From assembly GCF_002116905.1 (NCBI RefSeq), contig NZ_CP015118.1, positions 4,650,001 through 4,714,000 on the forward strand: a DNA stretch of 64,000 nucleotides, given 5' to 3'. The notes below the pieces were generated by a model. The model saw only the letters and a program-made list of their open reading frames with translations, ran no database searches and was not told the DNA's origin. Source of the DNA: Piscinibacter gummiphilus. GTDB taxonomy: Bacteria > Pseudomonadota > Gammaproteobacteria > Burkholderiales > Burkholderiaceae_C. This document shows, one piece after another, positions 38,031-48,700 of the stretch (its first letter is position 1; every line of letters starts with the position of its first letter). A program made the position numbers and the translations under genes.

Positions 38031-38930
38031 ATGGCTCTGGAAAGTTTGGATCGGCAGCTTCGGTACTTCCTGTGCATCGCGGAACTCGGCTCGTTGTCGA
38101 AGGCCGCGGAAGACCTGGAACAGACGCAGTCGGGCATCAGCAAGCAGCTCTCGTCGCTCGAAGCGCAACTCGGCCAGTCCCTGTTCAGCCGCACCGGGCG
38201 CGGTGTCCAGCTGACCGAGGTGGGCCAGCGCCTGTACGAGTCGCTGCGGCCGGCGTACCGGGAGATCGACCGCGCCCTCGACAGCGCACGGCAGCACAAC
38301 CCTTCGCAGGGCTCGATCAAGCTCGCCACGGTCCACACGCTCAGCTACTACTTCACGGCGGACGTGGTCGCGACGTTCGTCAGCCGCCTGCCGGCAGCGA
38401 ACCTCTCGCTGCTCGGACGCAGCTCGCCCGACGTGGTCGCGCTCGTCGAGGGAGGCAAGGCCGACGTCGGCTTCGTCTACGACTCGGCCGTCGACTCCGG
38501 CGAGGTGACGTCGATCCCGCTGTTCGACGACGTCATGTGCCTGATCGTGGGCCGCGCCGCGTCCCGGCACGAGCCCGTCGACCTGACCGGCGGCACGCCG
38601 CGGCTGATCGGGTTCCCGCCCCACTACGCACTGCGCCGCATGATCCACAGTGCCGGCATCCACCCGACCTGCGTCGCCGAGGCGGAAACCATCGACGCGA
38701 TGCTGAAGCTGGTGTCCATGGACGTGGGCAACTGCATCCTGCCGTGCCGCATCCCCGACAAGCTGCTCCTCGAATACAACCTGAAGAAGGTGCCGATCGC
38801 AGCGCCCCCGCTGCGCCGCCGCGTGGTGGCCATCCACCACAGGGACCGTCCCGCTTCTCCGCTGCTGAAGCAGTTCCTCGAATGCGCCCGCGAGATCGCC
38901 GGGAAGATGGGGCCTGACTGCGGGGAATAG
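38031..38930 (+). CDS. LysR-family transcriptional regulator
   Basis: A 299-aa LysR protein with HTH RQLRYFLCIAELGSLSKAAEDL, in two parts, followed by the two-lobed effector domain (SIKLATVHTLSYYFTAD onward). The ATG at 38031 is preferred since the HTH follows at once. It lies upstream of, and on the same strand as, the aldolase/MFS/isomerase-like genes and is the probable regulator of that set. A sigma-54-like promoter precedes it, which is unusual for a LysR gene. Confidence 0.9.
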   Translation: MALESLDRQLRYFLCIAELGSLSKAAEDLEQTQSGISKQLSSLEAQLGQSLFSRTGRGVQLTEVGQRLYESLRPAYREIDRALDSARQHNPSQGSIKLATVHTLSYYFTADVVATFVSRLPAANLSLLGRSSPDVVALVEGGKADVGFVYDSAVDSGEVTSIPLFDDVMCLIVGRAASRHEPVDLTGGTPRLIGFPPHYALRRMIHSAGIHPTCVAEAETIDAMLKLVSMDVGNCILPCRIPDKLLLEYNLKKVPIAAPPLRRRVVAIHHRDRPASPLLKQFLECAREIAGKMGPDCGE

Positions 38931-38959
38931 CTGCTATGACCGCCAGCGCGTAGAGCTTC

Positions 38960-38973
38960 TTGACGTGCGTCAA
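38960..38973. promoter_or_regulatory. Inverted repeat upstream of aldolase operon
   Basis: TTGACG-N2-CGTCAA, a perfect 6-bp inverted repeat 54 bases ahead of the aldolase start. The left arm could also serve as a -35. It may bind the LysR protein or another regulator. Confidence 0.5.
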
Positions 38974-39026
38974 CACAATGGGCCATCGCGGCCGACGGTC
39001 TGCCGCGAACGTGCGAAAGGCAGCAG

Positions 39027-39806
39027 ATGAGCACCCCATTGCGAGACAAGAGCTACTTCGATCAACGCGCGACGCAGGACATGTCGAAGCACCTGCGCAT
39101 CGTCCAGCGAGGCCACCGCGAGACCATGGCCTACGCGTGCCGCATCCTCGCGATGACGGGGCAGGAAGCCGGACTGGCGGGCCAGATCAGCGTGAGGTCG
39201 GAACGGCCCGGGGCCTACTGGACGCTCCGATTCGGCCTGGGTTTCGACGAGGCCGGGCCGGAGGACTTCATCGAGGTGGACCGCGACCTGAACGTGCTCT
39301 CCGGTGAGGGCATGGCGAACCCGGCCACCCGCTTCCACCTGTGGGTCTACGACGCACGCCCCGACGTCCACTCCATCATCCACACGCACTCGCCCTGGGC
39401 GACGACACTCGCCGCCGCACGCCAGCCGCTGGTCATCGCCCAGATGGACATGACCCCGCTGCACGACGATTGCGCGTTCCTCGGCGAGTGGCCCGGCGTG
39501 CCCATCGCCGACCACGAGGGCGTGATCATCTCGGAGGCCCTGGGACGCAAACGCGCGATCATCCTCGCGCACCACGGCTACCTGACGGCCGGCTCCAGCT
39601 GCGAGGAGGCCACGTACCTCTCGGTCTACCTGGAGCGCGCCGCACGGCTGCAGGTGCGCGCCCAGGCCTTCGGCCCGCTGACCCCGGTCGACGACACGCT
39701 GGCCGCGGAAGCCCACGACTACCTGCTCAAGCCTTCCATCGTGAAGGCCACCTTCAACTACTGGGCTCGCCAGACCCGGGGCATCGCGCCCGCGGCGATC
39801 GACTGA
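39027..39806 (+). CDS. Class II aldolase/adducin-family protein
   Basis: A 259-aa zinc-dependent aldolase-fold protein. Metal ligands are in IIHTHSPWAT and LAHHGYL, the standard His pairs, and the catalytic acid region SGEGMANPATRF is present. The family cleaves sugar phosphates (fuculose- or ribulose-phosphate type), decarboxylates, or acts on aromatic-derived hydroxy acids. With an MFS importer and an HCCA-isomerase-like protein following, it is likely in breakdown of an imported organic acid. The stop is 34 bases before the MFS gene. Confidence 0.88.
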   Translation: MSTPLRDKSYFDQRATQDMSKHLRIVQRGHRETMAYACRILAMTGQEAGLAGQISVRSERPGAYWTLRFGLGFDEAGPEDFIEVDRDLNVLSGEGMANPATRFHLWVYDARPDVHSIIHTHSPWATTLAAARQPLVIAQMDMTPLHDDCAFLGEWPGVPIADHEGVIISEALGRKRAIILAHHGYLTAGSSCEEATYLSVYLERAARLQVRAQAFGPLTPVDDTLAAEAHDYLLKPSIVKATFNYWARQTRGIAPAAID

Positions 39807-39840
39807 TCCAGCGCTCCACCGTCATCGCCAAGGAAGACCC

Positions 39841-41163
39841 ATGAACACTCCCGTGACAACCCGCTCGCGCCGGCACTACATCACCGCCGGCCTCGCCAGC
39901 ATGATGGGCACCACCATCGAGTGGTACGACTTTTTCCTCTACGGCACGGCCGCCGCGCTGATCTTCAACAAGATCTTCTTTCCCGCGTTCGATCCGCTGA
40001 CCGGCACCCTCGCCGCCTTCGCCACGTACTCCGTCGGCTTCTTCGCACGCCCGCTGGGCGGCATCGTCTTCGGCCATTTCGGCGACCGCGTGGGACGCAA
40101 GTCGATGCTGCTCATCACGCTGTTCCTGATGGGCATCCCGACGATCCTGATCGGGCTGATCCCGTCCTACGATTCGATCGGCTACTGGGCGGCGGTGCTG
40201 CTCGTGGTGCTCCGGTTCGCGCAGGGCGTGGCCGTCGGAGGCGAATGGGGCGGCGCCGTGCTGATGGCCGTCGAACACGCGCCCGAGGGCAAGAAGGGCT
40301 TCTTCGGGAGCCTGCCGCAGGCCGGTGTCGCGCCGGGCCTGATCCTCTCGTCGCTCGCGATGGGCGCCGTGGCCGCGCTGCCCGAGCAGGACATGCTGAC
40401 GTGGGGCTGGCGCATTCCCTTCCTCGCGAGCGTGGTCCTGCTGCTGGTGGGCTGGTTCATCCGGGCCAAGGTGGCCGAGTCGCCCGACTTCGAACGCATG
40501 CAGCACAAGGGCGACAAGGTGGAGATGCCCGCGATGGTGGTGCTCCGGCGCTATCCGCGGGAGGTGCTCGTCGTCGTCGGGGCTCGCCTCGCCGAAGTCT
40601 CCTGGTTCTACACGGTGGTCACTTTCGCCATGGCCTACACCACCGGCACCCTGGGCATCGCACGCACCGTGATGCTCGACGCCACGGTGTGGGGCGCGCT
40701 GGTGGCGCTGTTCACGATGCCGCTCTTCGGCATGCTCGGGGATCGCATCGGGTTCAAGTGGGTGTTCATGGCCGGTTCCATCGGCATCGTGGCCTTCGCG
40801 CCGTCCTTCTTCGCGATGCTGCAGACGATGAACCCCGGCACCATCGGCCTGGCGCTGGCCGTTGCCGTCGGGGTCGTCTACGCGGCCCTGTACGGCCCCG
40901 AGGGCGGCCTGTTCTCCGCGCAGTTCCCGCCGGAGGTGCGGTACAGCGGCATCTCGATCGCGGTGCAGGTGTCCGGCGCCATCGGCGGCGGTCTGGCCCC
41001 GATCGTGGCGACGTCGCTGCTGGCCTACGGCGGCGGCGAACCCCGGTACATCGTCTGGTACCTGAGCGCGCTGGGTGTCGTTGCCGTGGTGAGCACGATG
41101 TTCATGCACGGCCCGGCCCGGTTCGCCCTGCCCGTCGCCACGCGCCGCGAGGTCCGTTCATGA
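39841..41163 (+). CDS. MFS metabolite:proton symporter (MHS family)
   Basis: A 440-aa 12-TM transporter of the metabolite:H+ symporter branch (ShiA/KgtP/ProP-like). Family hallmarks are GTTIEWYDFFLYG at the N-terminus, FGHFGDRVGRKSML between helices 2 and 3, and RFAQGVAVGGEWGGAVLM. Substrates of relatives are carboxylates such as shikimate, citrate or alpha-ketoglutarate. It probably imports the compound metabolised by the aldolase and the HCCA-isomerase-like protein. The next gene starts inside its stop (ATGA). Confidence 0.92.
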   Translation: MNTPVTTRSRRHYITAGLASMMGTTIEWYDFFLYGTAAALIFNKIFFPAFDPLTGTLAAFATYSVGFFARPLGGIVFGHFGDRVGRKSMLLITLFLMGIPTILIGLIPSYDSIGYWAAVLLVVLRFAQGVAVGGEWGGAVLMAVEHAPEGKKGFFGSLPQAGVAPGLILSSLAMGAVAALPEQDMLTWGWRIPFLASVVLLLVGWFIRAKVAESPDFERMQHKGDKVEMPAMVVLRRYPREVLVVVGARLAEVSWFYTVVTFAMAYTTGTLGIARTVMLDATVWGALVALFTMPLFGMLGDRIGFKWVFMAGSIGIVAFAPSFFAMLQTMNPGTIGLALAVAVGVVYAALYGPEGGLFSAQFPPEVRYSGISIAVQVSGAIGGGLAPIVATSLLAYGGGEPRYIVWYLSALGVVAVVSTMFMHGPARFALPVATRREVRS

Positions 41164-41837
41164 GCACCGCCCGGCCGCCCGAAGGTGCTCGCACCGCAGC
41201 CCGACAGGGCGAAGGTACTCCAGTGAGCACCCGCCACCTCGACCACTACTTCTGGATGAACTCCGACTGGGCCTACCTGGGCGCGGACCGGCTGGAAGCC
41301 CTGGCCGCCCGCCATGGCCTGTCGATCCGGCACCGTCCGGTGGACCTGCCGGACGTCTACGCCCGCACGGGAGGCGTGCTGCTGGGCCGGCGTGCGCCCG
41401 AACGGCAGGCCTATCGCATCACCGAACTGAAGCGGTGGTGCCGCAAGCTGGGCCTGCACGTGAACCCGTTGCCCGCGCACATGTGCCCGAACGCGGACCT
41501 GGCCTCGCGTGTCGTCATCGCCGCCGACCGGGCGGGACAACCGGTCGCCCGGCTGTACCGGGCCATCCTGCACGCGGAGTGGTGCGACGACCAGGACATC
41601 TCCGACGAACGGACGCTGCTGGACGTGTGCGAGAGCCTGGGCCTGGACGGCCGCGAACTGCTCGCCGCGGCGCAGGCGCCCGACATCGAGGCGCTGTACC
41701 GCCGCTACACGGACGAGGCCGTGGCCGCCGGGGTGTTCGGCTCGCCGTCGTACGTGTTCGAGGGCGAGCTGTTCTGGGGGCAGGACCGGCTGGAGATGCT
41801 CGAAGAGGCGGTGGCCCGGAGAACGGCCCGGATGTGA
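41160..41837 (+). CDS. 2-hydroxychromene-2-carboxylate isomerase / DsbA-family protein
   Basis: A 225-aa thioredoxin-fold protein of the kappa-GST/HCCA isomerase group. HYFWMNSDWAYLGADRL at the start of the domain, PLPAHMCPNADLASRV, and the C-terminal GVFGSPSYVFEGELFWGQDRL, in parts, are characteristic; there is no CxxC, so it is not a disulfide oxidase. The ATG at 41160 couples to the MFS stop; a GTG at 41223 would remove a 21-residue low-complexity leader and match family length. HCCA isomerases act in naphthalene-type aromatic degradation with glutathione, hinting at an aromatic substrate for this operon. Confidence 0.85.
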   Translation: MSTARPPEGARTAARQGEGTPVSTRHLDHYFWMNSDWAYLGADRLEALAARHGLSIRHRPVDLPDVYARTGGVLLGRRAPERQAYRITELKRWCRKLGLHVNPLPAHMCPNADLASRVVIAADRAGQPVARLYRAILHAEWCDDQDISDERTLLDVCESLGLDGRELLAAAQAPDIEALYRRYTDEAVAAGVFGSPSYVFEGELFWGQDRLEMLEEAVARRTARM

Positions 41838-41874
41838 TCCGGCCGAGGCCGGATCATGTGGGCGCGCGCCGGGT

Positions 41875-44195
<2,321 letters not shown>

Positions 44196-44434
44196 GGTTT
44201 CGTTAGCTTTTCAACAAGAGGTGGGTCGTCATGGTGAGCGCGGGATCCCCGTCGTTCACCGATCAACACGGTGTGGGTCAGAGTCGGGCGGGCCGACGTG
44301 GCCGCGACTGTTCATCGGGGTTGGAACAGCAGGAGGCCGTGCTCATGGCCTCACCCCTGGCGTACGGATAATCCCGTAGTTCATGGAACGCGCCAATCCC
44401 TGGGTCGTGGGGTCGGCGCGGCGTGACGGAATGC

Positions 44435-45550
44435 TCACGCGAGGGCCTCGAGGTAGAGACTTTCATAGGCGCTCGCGGTGTTCGCTGCATTGAAGTGCGC
44501 CACCACGGTGTCACGCCCCTTCCGGCCGAGCTGGCGGCGCCAGTCGCCATCGGCCATCAGGCGCTGCAGGGCCGTCGTGAGCGCAGCGGGATCGCCCGGG
44601 GGCACGAGCACGCCGTCCTCGCCGGAGTCGATCACGCTCGGGATGCTGCCCACCGACGTGGCCAGCACCGGCGTGGCGAGCGCCATGGCTTCGAGCATGG
44701 CCATCGGCAGGCCTTCCCACAGCGACGGCATCACGAAGAGATCGAGGCCGGCGAGCACGTTCGGGATGTCCTTGCGCTGGCCCAGCAGGCGCACCTTGCC
44801 TTCGAGGCCGCGCGCCTTCGCGTCGGCCTCGATGGTGTCCTTCAGGTCGCCGGAACCGGCGAGCACGCACACGAAATCGGGATGGGTGCGGTTCAGCGCC
44901 TCGAGCGCGACCATCAGGTCCGCATGGCCCTTCTGCGGGTGCAGCCGGCCCACGACCCCCATCAACACGGTGTTCTCGCCCACACCCAGCTCGCGGCGCA
45001 GCGCGGTGCGGTCGACCGCGTCGAAGCGGCGCAGGTTGATGCCGTTGGCGATCACGGTCACGCGGTCGGGCGGCAGCCGCTCGACATCGACGAGGAACTT
45101 GCCCACGGCCTCGCCGCATGCGATCACGCGCTGGCTGAGGCGGCCGAGGCCCCAGGCGAGCCAGCGACGGCCGCGGCTTCCCCACGCGCTGGTGTTGTGC
45201 CGCGTGGAGAAGCGGCCACGAACGCCTGCCAGCACCGCGGCCACGCGGCCGTAGCTGTCGGCGGCATAGAGGTGCGTGTGCACGACCGCCACCTTCTGCT
45301 CGCGGTACCAGCGCACCAGCGCCGGCAGCGTGCCGAAGTCGAGCCCGGGCTTGCGGTTCAGGATGGTCACCGGCACGCCGATGGCGCGCAGCTCGTCGAC
45401 CATCTCGCCGCCGGCCACGATGCACAGCACCGAGAAGCGGAAGCGGTCGGAGCGGTTCTGCAGCACGTCGACGATGAGGCGCTCGGCGCCGTCCGGCGGC
45501 AGCCGGTCGATCACGTGGACCACATGGGGTTTGTCGGCGAGTTGCTGCAT
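44435..45550 (-). CDS. Glycosyltransferase family 4 (GT-B)
   Basis: A 371-aa cytoplasmic GT-B glycosyltransferase. The acceptor half contains VIDRLPPDGAERLIVDVL and HTHLYAADSYGR; the donor half has VVGRLHPQKGHADLM and the EX7E-like LWEGLPMAMLEAMA motif. It lies between the nucleotide-sugar pair and the large lyase gene, separated from the latter by a terminator, so it has its own promoter or forms a unit with the genes downstream. Expected to add one sugar to the lipid-linked polysaccharide repeat. Confidence 0.9.
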   Translation of the reverse strand: MQQLADKPHVVHVIDRLPPDGAERLIVDVLQNRSDRFRFSVLCIVAGGEMVDELRAIGVPVTILNRKPGLDFGTLPALVRWYREQKVAVVHTHLYAADSYGRVAAVLAGVRGRFSTRHNTSAWGSRGRRWLAWGLGRLSQRVIACGEAVGKFLVDVERLPPDRVTVIANGINLRRFDAVDRTALRRELGVGENTVLMGVVGRLHPQKGHADLMVALEALNRTHPDFVCVLAGSGDLKDTIEADAKARGLEGKVRLLGQRKDIPNVLAGLDLFVMPSLWEGLPMAMLEAMALATPVLATSVGSIPSVIDSGEDGVLVPPGDPAALTTALQRLMADGDWRRQLGRKGRDTVVAHFNAANTASAYESLYLEALA

Positions 45551-45693
45551 GCGGAGCGGAGCCTGGAGCGGTGAGAGGCGCGCACTTTAGCATCGGCACC
45601 CCCTTCCCGCGCTCCCCGCAGCCCCCCTGTTCCGGGGCACCCGGACCGGGGTCTCGCCCCGTCAGGACAGGGGATGTCCGGCCTGCACGGACG

Positions 45694-45723
45694 AAAAAAA
45701 ACACCGGCGTTTCCGCCGGTGTT
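45694..45723 (-). terminator. Rho-independent terminator of the lyase gene
   Basis: On the minus strand: stem AACACCGGCG / CGCCGGTGTT, 10 bp perfect, 4-base loop, followed by a run of seven or more Ts. It begins 26 bases after the stop at 45749 and isolates the lyase gene from the next glycosyltransferase. Confidence 0.9.
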
Positions 45724-45748
45724 TCCATTCAGGTCACGAAGGTGCCGA

Positions 45749-48700
45749 TCAACGGCCCAGGGTGTCCTGCATCACCTTGAAGTAGTCGGCCGGGTAGACC
45801 ATTTCGTAGCCATAGAAGCCGAAGGACTGGGTGCTGGCACCCACCTTCAGGTTGTTCAGCTCGTCGTAGCGGCGGGTGGCGATGGTGCTCCACTTCGGCT
45901 GCGTGGTGTACCAGCTGCTGTTCACCAGGCGGCCGGCGGCCTTCTCTTGCTTGTAGAGGCGGTCGAGGTAGGCCAGCGGGTAGATGATGTGCGTGTCGCC
46001 ACCGCTGTACGTGCGGGTGACTTCCGAGTACACGAACCACTGCTTCGTGTCGTCGTAGCCGTACTTCACGATGTAGTCCATGCCCTGGAACATCATGTCG
46101 ACGATCTGCGTGCGGTTCAGGCCCGAGCCCTTGCCCGCGGCGGTGAACAACTGGTCGGCTTCGTAGAACTTGATGAGGTTGCCGACGAACGCACCGGCCA
46201 TCCACGGGTTCGTGCCCGTGGCGTTGTAGCCCATGTTGTTGTCCATCTTCGTCATCGTCCAGTAGCCCGTGCCGGCGGCGGCGTCGTTGCGGTTGATCAC
46301 CGTGTTCGAGATCGTGCCGTTGGCCGGGTTGTAGCCGATGTGGTCGGCCGGCGTGCGGAACCACTGGTTCAGGTAGTCGACGAGACCGCCGGCCACTTCC
46401 TTGTGGTACGTGGCGTCGCCGCTCACACGGACCCATTCGTTCATCACGTACAGCGGCCAGCCGTAGTCGCGCTCGGCTTCACGGTACTTGTCACCCATCA
46501 CGAACGGACGCTTGAAGAAGTACGGGGACACGAACTTCCACCAGCCGGCGATTTCGGAGAGCACGTCGTACGAACGCTTGTCGCCCGTCAGCAGGTAGCT
46601 GTCGCTCATGCCGCTGACATGCGAGTGGCCCCAGTGCAGGTTGCGGACCTGGTGGTCGATGCTTTCGTGCGACATGGCGAGCACTTCACCAGCCGGTTGC
46701 GGTTGGCCACCGGTGGACCAGTAGCCGGCGCGCGGGCCGTGCGACACGTCGATGTCGCGGAAGTGGTTCGTGGCGATCTCGGCGATGCCGTACCAGCGCT
46801 GGTCACCCGTGCGCAGGAACTGCGTGAAGAAGTTGTTCGCGCCGACGTGGGTGTCGTTGTAGAAGCTCGGGACACGCACGCCGTTCACGACGTTCCAGCC
46901 CGCGCGCAGGCGGTCGCCGTAGTCGCGCCAGCCGAACATCGTGGCGTTGCCGTCGGTCTTCTCGACGCTGGCTTCGTAGATGTCCTTCATCAGCATGGCG
47001 TTGTAGCCCGTGGTGCCGGCCGCCGAGGCGCCCGTGTTCAGGTCACCGAACACGCCCGAGCTGGCGTACCAGGCCGGGGTGGCGATCAGGTTCAGCACAT
47101 GGCGCTGGAAGCTGTCGTTCAGGTTCACCAGGGCCGTGGTCTGCGGGGTGACCGCATCGAAGGCCAGGCGAAGCTGGTAGGTCTTCGCACCGCCGTTGCG
47201 GGTGAAGTACAGCGTGTTGGCGCGGATGTAGTCGTCGTTGGTCGGGGCCGGCGCGCTGGTCTGCGCGGTGGCGCCCACGGAACGGGCCGGGAACAGTTCG
47301 GCGGTCAGCGTCTTGCCGTTGATCTTCAGCTCGTTCGGGAACTGCTGCCAGAAGTCACGGACCATCAGTGCGACGTGGCGGTTGCCGGAGTCGAGGGCGA
47401 CCCAGCCCGGCGCCTTCGTGCCGGTGCCGACGCCGGCGTAGCTGAAGGTGTGGCCCTTGTCTTCGCCGTTGACGTAGTTGAACTTGCCCGACTGCGCGAG
47501 GTAGTGCTCGCCGCTCACCGTGCCGCCGTAGGCCGCGCCGTTCTCGCCGCCGAAGCGGTAGGCGGCGGCCGTGTCGGCCACGTACGTCCAGCGCATGCCG
47601 AGCGACTTGCCGGCGATGGGGAACGTGGAGGCCACGACCTCGACGTTCGCTTCGAGCGAGTCGTCGATGACGGACGTTTCGATGTCGACCTTGTCCGAGC
47701 CCTGGTTGGCGTAGTAGCGCACCAGGTACTTGATCAGGCGGGTGCCAGAGCTGTTGGTGAGCGAGCCCGTGGCCTTGATCACGGCGCGCATCGGGCCGTT
47801 TTCCTCGATGGTGACCACGGCGTTCGTGGCCGCCGACGCGGTGTACTCGGCGTTGTCCTTGGCGTTGACCATGAAGATCTCGCCGGAGTCGATCACTTGT
47901 TCGGTGGTGTCGAACGCGCCGTTGGCGTTGGCATCGCGCCAGACCTTCTGGATGATGCCCTTGCCGTCGACGGCGAACTTCACGAGGCCGGTGTCGACCG
48001 TGATCTCGCTGCCCGGCGTGCCGGTGATCTGCACGTTGCGCGGGAGGGCCGCACGGCTGACGCCGGAGCCGTAGGCGACGCGGTAGTTCGTGGCGGAGCC
48101 CAGGTTGCCGACCATGTGGGCCAGCGCGACCTTGATGGAACCGTCAGGCCAGTAGGCGAGCGCGGTGAACTGCGCGGGCACTTCGGCGCCGGCTTCGGTT
48201 TCGAGGCGCAGGCGGGCGATGTCCGTGAGGGCACCGACCGGGAACGGCACGCCGGTGCGCAGCGGCACACCGGTGGCGGCCGGGCCGGCCACCGTGCTCA
48301 GCGACACGTAGTTGCCATTGCCGGCCTGGACGGCGGCGAAGTTGGCGGTGACCGACGCGGCGGCCGACAGCGAGACCGAGCACGAACCCGTGCCCGAGCA
48401 GGCGCCGGACCAGCCGTTGAAGGTGTAGCCCGCATCAGGCGTGGCGGTCAGGGCCACGGTGGTGCCGGTGTTGAACGAGGCCGAGCAGGTCGAGCCGCAG
48501 GAAATGCCGGCCGGCGACGAGACGACGGAACCGGAGCCGCCGCGGGTGACCGTCAGGGCCGCCGTGGTGGGCGTGACGGGAACAGCGGTGAACGTGGCGG
48601 ACACGGACGCCGCGGCGTTGACCGTGACGGCGCACGCGCCGGTGCCCGAGCAGGCGCCCGACCAGCCGCTGAAGGTGTAGCCCGACGCCGGGGTGGCGTT

